64,000 nucleotides of DNA from an uncultured Nocardioides sp. (GCF_947489365.1 NZ_CANLDB010000004.1:62001-126000); one strand, 5' to 3'. Counted from the stretch's first letter, positions 33,988-42,221 are shown. The notes: generated from the letters alone by a model not told the origin. Numbers and translations are program-made.

Positions 33988-34386
33988 GCGCGGCCGGGCC
34001 GCCGCCGGCGTGCTGGCGCGAGACTCCGACACCGCCGAGGTCCTCCTGCAGCTCTGCGAGGCGACGATGCAATCTGGAGTCTCCTGGGCGGTCCTGGGCG
34101 TGTGACCGTGCCAGCACGCACTCGGCACCCGGGTGAGACGTCGGGGGTCGCTCTCGGCGTCCTCGCGAACACGTCAACAGGGAGTGATCGGTGCGCCCAG
34201 GTTCAGGGCCGGAGACGCTCGAGGTCCATGCAGGCTGGGTAGCCAGGGCACGCCGCGACTCGTCATCTCGAGGGAGCTGTTCGACCAGCACGACGTCCGG
34301 CCCCACCGTCGGCCAGGTGGGTGACGGCGCGGGGTGTGAGCGCGGAGGATCGCAGCGCGTGACGCGCTGAGATCCGTCCTGTCGGT
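33988..34386. other. 399-bp intergenic region without a supported gene
   Basis: Convergent region between the APH and HNH genes. It holds the hairpin at 34347-34375. No ORF with a start signal or domain is present, and the rest has no visible structure. Confidence 0.5.
34347..34375 (-). terminator. hairpin downstream of the DUF222/HNH gene
   Basis: 13-nt arms GGATCGCAGCGCG and CGCGCTGAGATCC pair with one mismatch around a TGA loop, 12 nt after the stop of the minus-strand gene. Confidence 0.6.
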
Positions 34387-35700
34387 TTAGGGCCTGAGGT
34401 GGAAGGTGGCTTCGCCGTCGGCCCAGCGTGTCTCGTAACGGGGGTCGTGGACGCGGCGGTGGTGGTGGGGACAGAGCAGGGCGACGTCGTCGAGGCGGGT
34501 GGTCCCGCCTTTGGCCCACGCCTTGAGGTGGTGGCCGTCGCACCAGGCCGCGGGCACGGTGCAGCCTCGGGCTTGGCAGTGGTGGTGGGCGATCTCGGCG
34601 GCGCGGCGCAGGGCGCCCTCGATGAGGCGTCGGGTGCGGCCGGCGTCGAGGATGACGGACTTCCCGGACAGCACGTAGGGGTAGACGCGGGCGTTGCACA
34701 GCAGGCGGCGGGCTTGTTCGTAGGTGATGTCGACGCCGGTGGTGGTGCTGACGGGCGCCGCGAACCCGGCGTCGACGAGGTCTCGACGCAGTGCTTCTTC
34801 GTCGATGAGGACGGCGACGGACACGGCGGTGCCGTGACGGTGGGGGAGGTCGGTGGTGTCGAGGTTCTCCAGCAGGGTGCAGAACGCTTGGCCGCGTCGT
34901 TCGGGGCCGGTGAGGTGCTGGCCGTCGTCCGCCGTCTGGTTGTCCCCGTGGTTGGTGGGGCGTGACGGGTTGCCGATCGCGTCGAGGAGCATGTCGAGGA
35001 TCGAGGCGTGCAGCGCGGGGATGTCCGCGGTCACCCGGACCAGGCCCTCGCCGATGGGCTTCGCACTCAGCTTGGTGCGGCGCCAGGCCTCGCGTTCGGC
35101 GCGGGCGAGGCGTTCGGCCTCGATGCGGTCGGCGACGTCGGGGGCGACGGTCTCGAGGATGCGGCGGCCGAGGTGGGTGACCTCGGTGGGGGTGAACGCG
35201 GTGCAGTAGCCGACCAGCATCTCCTCCGCGGCGGCCATGGTGGTCTCGTCGACCAGGTCCGGGGGTAGCGCGTCGAGGCAGTCGACGACCGCGCGGGCGT
35301 GGTCGAGCGAGGCGTGGCCGTCGAGCATCGCCGCGGCCAGGACCCGGCGACGTTCGACGCGGGCGGCGAGGCGGGCCTCCCCACCCACGCGACGGCTGTT
35401 GAGGTGGAGGCGGTGGGCGAGCCAGTCCGCGGGGGTCCGGGCGCCGGTGATCGAGGCGACCCCGTCGGGTCGGTCGACCGCGGTCAGGGTCGAGAGCTTG
35501 AGCGCGGCGAGGCGGGACTCGCACTGCGCCAGCCCGACCAGCAACAGGCCCTGGTCGGTGGCGTCCAACCAGCCCGGGTCGGTGCCCGCCGCCAGGGCGG
35601 CGGACGCCGTGTCGAGGGCGGCCTCGATGGTCGCGACCGCGGACAGCAGCGGGTGGGAGCCCTGTTCCCACCCCGCCTCACGCGTCGTCTCGCTGACCAT
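34387..35700 (-). CDS. DUF222 / HNH endonuclease (13E12-type repeat family)
   Basis: 437 aa. The DUF222 region spans about 10-330 (LLLVGLAQCESRLAALKLSTL, LARAEREAWRRTKL). The C-terminal HNH module is CTVPAAWCDGHHLKAWAKGG and LLCPHHHRRVHD, giving a ββα-metal nuclease site. The family is multicopy in Mycobacterium and Nocardioidaceae genomes and is often linked to selfish DNA, but no flanking repeats are visible here. The start has TATGTT 6 nt upstream. Confidence 0.92.
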   Translation of the reverse strand: MVSETTREAGWEQGSHPLLSAVATIEAALDTASAALAAGTDPGWLDATDQGLLLVGLAQCESRLAALKLSTLTAVDRPDGVASITGARTPADWLAHRLHLNSRRVGGEARLAARVERRRVLAAAMLDGHASLDHARAVVDCLDALPPDLVDETTMAAAEEMLVGYCTAFTPTEVTHLGRRILETVAPDVADRIEAERLARAEREAWRRTKLSAKPIGEGLVRVTADIPALHASILDMLLDAIGNPSRPTNHGDNQTADDGQHLTGPERRGQAFCTLLENLDTTDLPHRHGTAVSVAVLIDEEALRRDLVDAGFAAPVSTTTGVDITYEQARRLLCNARVYPYVLSGKSVILDAGRTRRLIEGALRRAAEIAHHHCQARGCTVPAAWCDGHHLKAWAKGGTTRLDDVALLCPHHHRRVHDPRYETRWADGEATFHLRP

Positions 35701-35706
35701 GCGTCG

Positions 35707-35712
35707 AACATA
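35707..35712 (-). promoter_or_regulatory. -10 element of the DUF222/HNH gene
   Basis: TATGTT on the minus strand, 6 nt before the ATG at 35700, within an AT-rich patch. Confidence 0.55.
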
Positions 35713-35800
35713 CGTGCGACCACCGACATCGACGGGCGTTGTCGGGCGTCATCCACAGGCCCCGAAGATCACGAATCGGTTACGGTCCCCGACCGGCCGG

Positions 35801-37159
35801 TCAGGCCGCGCACGGCGCGTCGTCCACGGACTCGGTGTCCTCCGGGTCCTCCGGGTCCTCCGCGCCGTCGCGCAGCGGATGCGCGAGCTCGTCGGCGGGC
35901 AGCCTCGCCCAGACGACGGCCACGACCGCGGCGAGGACCGGGACGGTGCCCGCAGCGACGAAGGTGGCGCGCAGCCCGACGAGCTCCGAGATCGGGCCGG
36001 CCAGCGCCATCGAGACGGGCATCAGGCTGAGGCTGACGAAGAAGTCGAGCGAGGCCACGCGTCCGAGCAGGTGGGACGGGACGCGACGTTGGAGCAGCGT
36101 GCCCCAGATGACCGTCGGGGCCGAGAAGAGCGCACCGAGCAGGAACCCGGCGACGACGACCTGCCACACCGCGGTCGCGAACACCATGGCGCCGAGGGGG
36201 AGGGCAGCCAGGCCCCACGTCACGTTCATCACGGTGAGGTAGCGCCGCGGCATGGGCAGCGACCCCATGACGAGCGAGCCGACGGCACCGCCGATGCCGA
36301 ACGAGCCGAGCACCATGGCGTGGGCGCCCGGTCCGCCGCCGAGACCATCCTTGAGCAGGAACGGCACGAGCACCTCGAGCGGGCCCATCATCATCAGCAC
36401 CATCACCGACGCGAGGAGCAACGTGGCCAGGAGCCACGGCGTACGCCGCATGTAGGCGAAGCCCTCACGAACGTCGGCGACGGCCGTCGCGAGCGGTCCG
36501 CGACCGTCGCCGGACGAGGACGACGCCTGGCGACGCACGGGCGTGCGGGGGACCAGGGTCAGGGCCAGCAGTCCTCCGAGCGCGGCGAGTGCGGCCACGC
36601 CGATCGCAGCGGCCGGAGCGGCGGCCGCAACCACCGCGCCGGCGACCGCCGGGCCCAGCGCCTGGCCGATGGTCGGCCGGACCATCCCCTCGAAGCCGTT
36701 CACGGCCATCAGGTCCTCGGCGGGCACCAGCGCGGGCAGCCAGGCTGAGTAGGCCGGGTAGTAGAAGGCCATGCCCATGCCCGTGACGAAGGAGACTCCC
36801 ATGAGCGCCACCACGCTCCCGACGTCCAGCGCGGACAGGCTCGCGACCGTGACCATCCCCGCCAGCTCCACCGAGGCGACGGCGAGGAGGATCGTCTTCT
36901 GCGGCACCCGGTCCGCGACGACGCCGCCGACAAGCGCCGGCAGCAGCACGCCGACCGCGCTGGCCGTGGTCACGAGCGACAGCTGGGCGGGCCCGCCGCC
37001 GAGTCGGATGACCTCCCAGACGAGCCCGACGATCCACACACCGGACGCGAAGCTGCTCAGCACGAGCGCCACGGCCAGTCGTCGGTAGCCGGCATGGCGG
37101 AACGGCGTGAGCGCGCGGGGGAGCCGGCGCTGCGTCGTACTGGGGGTGTCGACGGTCAT
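35801..37159 (-). CDS. MFS transporter (MFS_3, EntS-like)
   Basis: 452 aa, 12 predicted helices. The N-terminal half has RHAGYRRLAVALVLSSFASGV, the loop GGVVADRVPQKTIL (motif A-like) and SAWLPALVPAEDLMAVNG; the central loop is at about 195-220 (TPVRRQASSSSGDGRG). It resembles the EntS/MFS_3 exporters, with Pro and Gly patterns suited to efflux. Substrate unknown. GGAAGG Shine-Dalgarno before the ATG. The C-terminal tail is acidic. Confidence 0.88.
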   Translation of the reverse strand: MTVDTPSTTQRRLPRALTPFRHAGYRRLAVALVLSSFASGVWIVGLVWEVIRLGGGPAQLSLVTTASAVGVLLPALVGGVVADRVPQKTILLAVASVELAGMVTVASLSALDVGSVVALMGVSFVTGMGMAFYYPAYSAWLPALVPAEDLMAVNGFEGMVRPTIGQALGPAVAGAVVAAAAPAAAIGVAALAALGGLLALTLVPRTPVRRQASSSSGDGRGPLATAVADVREGFAYMRRTPWLLATLLLASVMVLMMMGPLEVLVPFLLKDGLGGGPGAHAMVLGSFGIGGAVGSLVMGSLPMPRRYLTVMNVTWGLAALPLGAMVFATAVWQVVVAGFLLGALFSAPTVIWGTLLQRRVPSHLLGRVASLDFFVSLSLMPVSMALAGPISELVGLRATFVAAGTVPVLAAVVAVVWARLPADELAHPLRDGAEDPEDPEDTESVDDAPCAA

Positions 37160-37387
37160 GACGCCTTCCTTCCGGGTGGGGTCGATGGACGGGCCGACCG
37201 ACGGCCGGGCTCGAACTCATCGGACGGACCCCATCCGACGACCTCAGGTGCACTCGAGGTCAAGGACGACGACGAGGACATCCGGCGAGCTCCCGTGGCA
37301 GCCTGGACCAGTGACATCGACCCGGCGTGGGGGAGCGGCCCAACGGGGACGACGGCACGAGGACGGGTCACCCGCCTCCTGGGCTCG

Positions 37388-37834
37388 ATGGCGGCCCACG
37401 ACGACACCGAGGACGCACACCTGGGGGGGCGCGCCGGTGGGTGCAGTCCGGTGCCGACCTGTACCGAGTGGTCTCGTCACCGGTCGAGCCCCGACAGCAC
37501 CTCGTGTCCTCCTTCCTGGTGGTCGACACCGCACACCGGCTGGTGCTGCTGGGGGACCATGTCACGTCCGGTCTCTGGCTGCCGTCCGGCGGCCACGTCG
37601 ACGGCACCGTTCTTCCTCACGGTCACCGAGACGGTGGGCGACGATCCCCATCGCGACGTGAGCCTCTGGTACGTCCACGAGAGCAGCCACCTCGACGGGC
37701 TCACGCTCGACCCGCGCGAGTACGCCGAGATCCGGTGGTGGGCGCTCGACGAGCTCCGTCGAGCCGACCCGATCGCCCTCGACCCTCATCTGGGCCGGAT
37801 GCTCGACAAGCTCGACGCCGGCCCATGGTCCTGA
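37388..37834 (+). pseudogene. decayed Nudix hydrolase (two frame changes, Nudix box missing)
   Basis: Three fragments of one Nudix protein lie in two frames. MAAHDDTEDAHL (frame of 37388) runs into a 7-G run at 37423-37429. The next frame continues RRWVQSGADLYRVV and LVLLGDHVTSGLWLPSGGHVD. Then the frame switches back for APFFLTVTETVG, DVSLWYVHESS and REYAEIRWWALDELR. The stretch between GGHVD and FFLTVTE normally carries about 30 residues with the REUxEExGU helix; it is absent. The catalytic centre is therefore lost, and the G-run shift could be real or a read error. Confidence 0.75.
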
Positions 37835-37934
37835 CCCAACTCCCGGCTGAGCTCCCGACGACCGACCCGATGGCATTCGCCCTCTGAGGTCGTGCCCACG
37901 CGAGCGGGCGACCTGTCGTGGAAGGATGCTCGTT

Positions 37935-38459
37935 ATGTCAGGTGGCGGACAGGTCGCCCTCGAGACGAAGCGCCTGCTGCTGAGGCCGTGGCGGGTGGAC
38001 GAGGCCTCCGTCCAGCGGGAGATGTGGATCGAACGCGATCCCCGCGTACCGCCTCACCGCCGCATCGACGCGGACGGACACCCCACGATCGACGAGCTCG
38101 AGCAGGCGATCCGCGCGGAGGAGCCGTCGTCGGTCGGCCTGCTGGCCATGGAACGGAAGGGTGTCGGCGACACGATCGGTTACTGCGGCCTGGTCGCCGC
38201 TGGTCAGGGTGCGCAGGGTGTGGGCGGACCGGAGCTGGCCTTCGAGCTCCTGCGTCGGTCCTGGGGACAGGGCTACGCCACCGAGGCGTCGTGGGCGGTG
38301 CTGGACTGGGCGAGGTCATCCGGGCACGAGCAGCTGTGGGCCTCCGTCTGGGAGTGGAACACCGCATCTCGCCGCGTGCTGACGAAGGTGGGATTCACCG
38401 AGACGGCCCGCGAGGAAGCGATGTACGGGACCAACCTGGTCATGACGAGACAGCTCTGA
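37935..38459 (+). CDS. GNAT acetyltransferase, RimJ/RimL type
   Basis: 174 aa. LETKRLLLRPWRVDE is the RimJ/RimL start. GPELAFELLRRSWGQGYATEAS is the acetyl-CoA motif, and WNTASRRVLTKVGF the C-terminal one. The N-terminal in-frame ATG at 37926 adds three residues and is an equal alternative; GGAAGG lies just upstream of it. Substrate unknown. Sits between the dead Nudix gene and the third one-TM paralogue. Confidence 0.85.
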   Translation: MSGGGQVALETKRLLLRPWRVDEASVQREMWIERDPRVPPHRRIDADGHPTIDELEQAIRAEEPSSVGLLAMERKGVGDTIGYCGLVAAGQGAQGVGGPELAFELLRRSWGQGYATEASWAVLDWARSSGHEQLWASVWEWNTASRRVLTKVGFTETAREEAMYGTNLVMTRQL

Positions 38460-38512
38460 TCCGTCTGGTTCACCAATCACGCGCCACGACACCTGGGGCA
38501 GAGATTCGTCCA

Positions 38513-38518
38513 TACGCT
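38513..38518 (+). promoter_or_regulatory. -10 element of the third one-TM paralogue
   Basis: TACGCT, 6 nt, GTG at 38525. Same hexamer, spacing and start codon as copy 2 at 27680. Confidence 0.55.
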
Positions 38519-38524
38519 GTCACC

Positions 38525-38917
38525 GTGGGGGAGACACAGCCGACTGTGAGCCGGAGCCGGTCGTGGGTGGGTCTCGTCACCCTCTACCTGGTCTGGTACG
38601 TCCTGTGCGCCGCCCTCTTGGCCACGATCGGCAGGGAGTCCTCCGTGCCACCCACCTGGCGTGACCCCGACATCCCGGCGGGCGCCGAAGTCGTCTCGGT
38701 CGGTGAGGAATGCGGCAACGGCGGGTGCTGGGGAGCGATCAAGATCCGACCGGCGGACGGTCAGAGCGTTCGAGACCTTGCTGGTGAGATGGGTCTCGGC
38801 CCCGACAGCTCGCTGTCGTACGGATGGCGGCCAACGAACCCGGCGAGCGTGTCAGTCTTCCTGCCCTACGGACACCGAGGCGAACGCGGGCTCCTCACGG
38901 TAGGGGTGTCGTACTAG
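38525..38917 (+). CDS. one-TM exported protein of the unrecognised paralogous family, copy 3
   Basis: 130 aa. Membrane helix about 14-34 (WVGLVTLYLVWYVLCAALLA), [49 protein letters not shown]. Very close to copy 2 although 10 kb away and shorter at the N-terminus. All three keep the same Cys pair spacing (CxxGGC), so that spacing is constrained. Confidence 0.75.
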   Translation: MGETQPTVSRSRSWVGLVTLYLVWYVLCAALLATIGRESSVPPTWRDPDIPAGAEVVSVGEECGNGGCWGAIKIRPADGQSVRDLAGEMGLGPDSSLSYGWRPTNPASVSVFLPYGHRGERGLLTVGVSY

Positions 38918-38966
38918 CCGGTGGCCTGGTTGTCAGCCGTTCAAGGCGGGCCGCGAGAGAAATCGT

Positions 38967-38996
38967 AGTGACATAATGTCACTTATCGGCGATAAG
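38967..38996. repeat. two overlapping AT-rich palindromes next to the VapC stop
   Basis: AGTGACAT-A-ATGTCACT (38967-38983, perfect 8-bp arms) overlaps CTTATC-GGC-GATAAG (38982-38996, perfect 6-bp arms). The segment is about 60 percent AT in a window that is mostly GC-rich. It ends 4 bp from the VapC stop codon. Confidence 0.8.
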
Positions 38997-38999
38997 GTA

Positions 39000-39413
39000 T
39001 CAGACCGCGATGATGGTCAGGACACCCTCGAGGCCGACGAAGTCGTCGGCGTTCCTCGTGACCAGCGGCAAGCCGTTTGCCAGGGCGATCGCGGCGATCT
39101 GCAGGTCCGCGAGTCGGCGCCGCGGCGTACGGCCCGCAGCCACGACGGCGGCGTAGACCAGTCCGTAGGCACGGGCGGCCTCGGCGTCGAACGGCATCGG
39201 GTCGAAGGTGGCCTCGACGCGTTGCAGACGGTCCTGACGGCGAGCACGCTCGAGCGGGTCGGTCGTCGCGGCCGGACCGGCGACGAGCTCGGCCAGGGTC
39301 ACGACGCAGATGCCCACGGACGCCGGCAGGAGCTCGGGATCGACGTCGGGCAGATCGATGACGACCGACGTGTCGAGCAGGCCCGCCGACACGCGTTCAG
39401 GCACGAGGCTCAT
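39000..39413 (-). CDS. VapC-type PIN-domain toxin
   Basis: 137 aa from the ATG at 39413, or 130 aa from a GTG at 39392 (V-S-A-G-L-L-D), which matches typical VapC starts. LLDTSVVIDLPD has the first Asp, TLAELVAG the Glu, EAARAYGLVYAAV the middle Asp/Glu, and VTRNADDF the last Asp. LADLQIAAIALANGLPLVTRN is diagnostic of VapC. It overlaps its antitoxin by 17 nt (ATG start) or follows it by 4 nt. Confidence 0.9.
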   Translation of the reverse strand: MSLVPERVSAGLLDTSVVIDLPDVDPELLPASVGICVVTLAELVAGPAATTDPLERARRQDRLQRVEATFDPMPFDAEAARAYGLVYAAVVAAGRTPRRRLADLQIAAIALANGLPLVTRNADDFVGLEGVLTIIAV

Positions 39414-39651
39414 GCCCCTGGTCGAGGAAGGCGTCGACGTCCTCCCGCAGCCGACCGGCGTCGAGCCGCGGCGCCCGTTCGAAGACTGCGGTGACCAGGC
39501 CGGCATCCACCAGTCGGTCGCGACGCAGCGGTCGCAGCTCGCCGATCGGTTGACCGTTGCGGCTGATCACGAAGCTCCGTCCTTCGTCCAGCGCACGCAT
39601 GATGCGGCCGTTGTCGTTGCGCAGCTCGCGCTGGCTGATCGACTCGGTCAC
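39397..39651 (-). CDS. Phd/YefM-type antitoxin
   Basis: 84 aa. MTESISQRELRNDNGRIMRALDEGRSFVISRNGQ is a textbook Phd/YefM dimerisation and DNA-binding domain. The C-terminal LREDVDAFLDQG is the toxin-binding tail. It should repress its own operon through the palindrome just upstream. GTG start, TACACT 6 nt upstream. Confidence 0.92.
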   Translation of the reverse strand: MTESISQRELRNDNGRIMRALDEGRSFVISRNGQPIGELRPLRRDRLVDAGLVTAVFERAPRLDAGRLREDVDAFLDQGHEPRA

Positions 39652-39657
39652 GACGAC

Positions 39658-39663
39658 AGTGTA
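39658..39663 (-). promoter_or_regulatory. -10 element of the Phd-VapC operon
   Basis: TACACT on the minus strand ends 6 nt before the GTG start and overlaps the first five bases of the operator palindrome. Confidence 0.65.
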
Positions 39664-39679
39664 GCACTTGGTGCTACAC
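39659..39679. promoter_or_regulatory. operator palindrome of the Phd-VapC operon
   Basis: GTGTAGCAC-TTG-GTGCTACAC, perfect 9-bp arms, covering the -10 element. Antitoxin binding here would block RNA polymerase, as in the Phd/YefM family (GTAC/GTGTAC-like operators). Confidence 0.8.
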
Positions 39680-39758
39680 GTGGGTCCTGACGTGTCTCCT
39701 CCCGCCCGGACCGCCGACGTACAGACAGCACGCTCGGGAGTGGCTAGCGTCGCCGGGC

Positions 39759-40457
39759 ATGGACATGCTGAGTCGTGAACAGATCGCCAAGGCCGGGCTC
39801 ACGCACTGGGTCAAGCTCGCGCAGGGCCTGCACGCGCGATTCCTCACCGACGACTTCGCCGCGGGCGCCCGCTTCGTGGCGGCGGTCGGTGAGGCCGGTG
39901 ACGTCCTGGGCCGCTACCCCCAGGTGACGATGGGCGTCGCCCACGTCGACCTCAAGCTGGTGACCGACGACGCGATCTACCGCGACGACGACGGCACCGA
40001 GCACATCGTCCAATGGGTGACGCAGCTCGACGTCGACACAGCCCGCCGGATCAGCGACATCGCGGCCGACCACCACCTCGCGGCGGACACCGAGTCCGTC
40101 GCCGTGGTCGAGCTCGGCCTGGACACGGCACGACCCTCCACGGTCGCGCCGGTCTGGGCGATGCTCCTCGCCGGGGAGCCCGAGGCCCAGGGCCGAGGGA
40201 CGCCGGGCGACGAGGTCCGCGACGCCACCGGTCGTACGCCGAACCTGTGGTTCGACGAGGCCGACGACACCAGTGGCTCGCGCCAGCGGATCCACGTCGA
40301 GGTCTACGTGAGCGCCCGGGAGGCCGAGCGGCGCCTCGCCGCGGCGGTCGCCGCCGGCGCGGTGGTCGTCGACGACAGCCAGGCGCCCGGCCTCACCGTC
40401 GTCGCCGACCAGGACGGCAACCGCGGCGTCGTCTGCGTGGCGGCGGCGCCGGGCTGA
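39759..40457 (+). CDS. pterin-4a-carbinolamine-dehydratase-like plus glyoxalase-like fusion protein
   Basis: 232 aa. Residues about 20-105 follow the dehydratase fold (LHARFLTDDFAAGARFVAAV, MGVAHVDLKLVTDD), but the catalytic HHP triad is replaced around GRYPQV, so dehydratase activity is doubtful. Residues about 115-230 form a glyoxalase/VOC-type domain (RIHVEVYVSAREAERRL, TVVADQDGNRGVVCV). Probable small-molecule-binding protein of unknown role. TAGCGT lies 8 nt before the ATG. Confidence 0.78.
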   Translation: MDMLSREQIAKAGLTHWVKLAQGLHARFLTDDFAAGARFVAAVGEAGDVLGRYPQVTMGVAHVDLKLVTDDAIYRDDDGTEHIVQWVTQLDVDTARRISDIAADHHLAADTESVAVVELGLDTARPSTVAPVWAMLLAGEPEAQGRGTPGDEVRDATGRTPNLWFDEADDTSGSRQRIHVEVYVSAREAERRLAAAVAAGAVVVDDSQAPGLTVVADQDGNRGVVCVAAAPG

Positions 40458-40479
40458 GCAGCCCGACTCCCCTGGCCCC

Positions 40480-41409
40480 TCAGCGGCGCCGGACCAGCCG
40501 GCGTACCTCTCCCCTGGCCCTCGACGCCACCGCGCGGGCCCGTCGTACGACGGCGCTCCGCGGCGACCGTCCCGCGGACGTCGCCGCGGACGTCGACGCG
40601 GACGGCGATGCGGACGTCGATGCGGACGGCGACGGCTTCGGACGCTGCGGCGGGCGGGCGTACAGCGCGCGGGACTTGTCGAACGCCTCGACCACCCGCG
40701 GGCTGTAGTGCTCGCTCAGCAGGCCACGCAGCAGGTCGTGCTGCTCGTCGCCCATGCGGCGCAGCGTCGTCCACGGCATCCAGAACGCCTCGACGGCCGC
40801 GTCCTCCAGTCGGTCCGTCCCGAGCGTCAGGTCCAGCGAAAAGAGGTTGCCGCGACGCGCCTGGTAGCGGGTGCGGTGGCTCTCGGGGAACTGGTCGAAG
40901 AGGTACTTCGGGCCGACGCCGGGTGCGGTCGGCTGGGTCTTGTAGAGGATCAGGTCGTGGTGGAACAGGAACATCGGTCCGGACATCCGGGTCCGCAGGA
41001 ACAGCGTGTCGAGCAACGGCCACGGGTGCTGGTGGCTCCCGTCGACGAACCCCATCTCGAACGTCTCGTCCCACGACGGCACCTGCTCGCTCGTCGCGGG
41101 TGACCGCAGGTCGATCCGCACCCGGTCGCCCGTGTAGATCTGCTCGGCCAGGAAGCCGGTCGCCTTCGAGTCGTCGCGGTAGTAGCGGTCGTTGAGGTCG
41201 ACGCTGACCAGGTGCTCTCCCCCGTTGTCGTGCAGCATGTGGGCGATCAGCCCGGTCGAGAGCCCCGACGACGTGCCGACCTCGATGAACGACCGGGGCC
41301 GGTGTCGCTCGATCTCCCGCAGCATCACCTTGCCCTCGGACTTCGCGATGGGGCCCGCGGTCCTGATGACGTACTGGTCGTGGAGACGGGCGACGTCGTC
41401 GGGATTCAT
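40480..41409 (-). CDS. class I SAM-dependent methyltransferase with low-complexity tail
   Basis: 309 aa. FIEVGTSSGLSTGLIAHML is the SAM-binding motif I, and GFVDGSHQHPWPLLDTLFL the Methyltransf_24 landmark with the acidic metal-type residue. The core ends near residue 250; then come an Ala/Ser/Thr/Pro repeat tail (about 255-285, PSPSAST units encoded by GC-rich direct repeats) and a very basic end (RRARAVASRARGEVRRLVRRR). The tail could bind nucleic acid or membrane. Substrate unknown. Confidence 0.85.
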   Translation of the reverse strand: MNPDDVARLHDQYVIRTAGPIAKSEGKVMLREIERHRPRSFIEVGTSSGLSTGLIAHMLHDNGGEHLVSVDLNDRYYRDDSKATGFLAEQIYTGDRVRIDLRSPATSEQVPSWDETFEMGFVDGSHQHPWPLLDTLFLRTRMSGPMFLFHHDLILYKTQPTAPGVGPKYLFDQFPESHRTRYQARRGNLFSLDLTLGTDRLEDAAVEAFWMPWTTLRRMGDEQHDLLRGLLSEHYSPRVVEAFDKSRALYARPPQRPKPSPSASTSASPSASTSAATSAGRSPRSAVVRRARAVASRARGEVRRLVRRR

Positions 41410-41540
41410 GGGCGGAGACGCTAGCGCAGGACGACGGTCCGACGAGGGACCTCGATCAGCGGCCCTCGGGCTGCACCCGGGGGTGCCGGCGGAGGACGTC
41501 GGCGCTCCTCCACGTGCCCCGAGCAGGCCCGAAGCGGGCC

Positions 41541-42182
41541 TCAGGACGGCGCGTGACGCAGCAGGTAGCCGTCGAGCGAGGCCTGCACGTGCTCGCCCAT
41601 CAGGCGGGCGGCGAGGTCCGGGTCGCCGGCCGCGACGGCGTCCGCGATGGCGGCGTGCTCGGACCACGAGTGCGGTCCGCGCACGCCGACGTCCATCGCG
41701 TAGAGCCACTCGATCTTCGCCGCGACCTGGCGGAACAGCGAGACCAGCACGGTGCTGCCGCTGAGGTCCGCGACCGTGGCGTGGAAGGAGGTGTTGAGCG
41801 CGGCCACCTCGTCCGGGCTGTCGCGCAGGGCAGCGCTGCCCATGGCGACGAGGTCGCGCAGGTGCTCCGTCCTGCCCGGCAGGTCGCCGTCCCGCACCCG
41901 GGTCGCCGCACGCCGGGCCGTGGTCTCCTCCAGCGTCGTCCGGACGGCGAACAGGTCGGCGGCCTCGTCCGGCCCGAAGCGGACGACGCGCACCCCGGCG
42001 TACGGGCGGGACACCACGAAGCCTTCGGCCTCGAGGTGGCGCAGCGCCTCCCGCACCGGGACGCGCGAGACCCCGAAGTCCCGGCACAGCCCCGCCTCGG
42101 TGAGGCGGGTGTCCGGCGGGTAGGAGCCGTCCACGATCCCGGCGCGCAGCCGCGCGACGACCGTGTCGGCGAGCTTGCTCAC
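41541..42182 (-). CDS. GntR-family transcription regulator, FCD (FadR) subclass
   Basis: 213 aa. The winged helix is at about 5-70 (LTEAGLCRDFGVSRVPVREALRHLEAEGFV), the FCD domain at about 75-205 with the metal-site residues Asp/His (ALNTSFHATVADLSGS) and HAAIADAVAAGDPDLAARLMGEHV. It ends the peptide-uptake operon on the same strand, 39 nt after the double ATPase gene, and is the likely regulator of the TGTATACA site at 49310. Confidence 0.92.
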   Translation of the reverse strand: MSKLADTVVARLRAGIVDGSYPPDTRLTEAGLCRDFGVSRVPVREALRHLEAEGFVVSRPYAGVRVVRFGPDEAADLFAVRTTLEETTARRAATRVRDGDLPGRTEHLRDLVAMGSAALRDSPDEVAALNTSFHATVADLSGSTVLVSLFRQVAAKIEWLYAMDVGVRGPHSWSEHAAIADAVAAGDPDLAARLMGEHVQASLDGYLLRHAPS

Positions 42183-42221
42183 CTCTCCCCCGGCCCGCTC
42201 AGCCGACTCGGTGGCGTCGGC

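Noticed and set aside
35707..35800. Flanking repeats marking the HNH gene as a mobile element
   Set aside because: I looked for direct or inverted repeats on both sides and found only the downstream hairpin.
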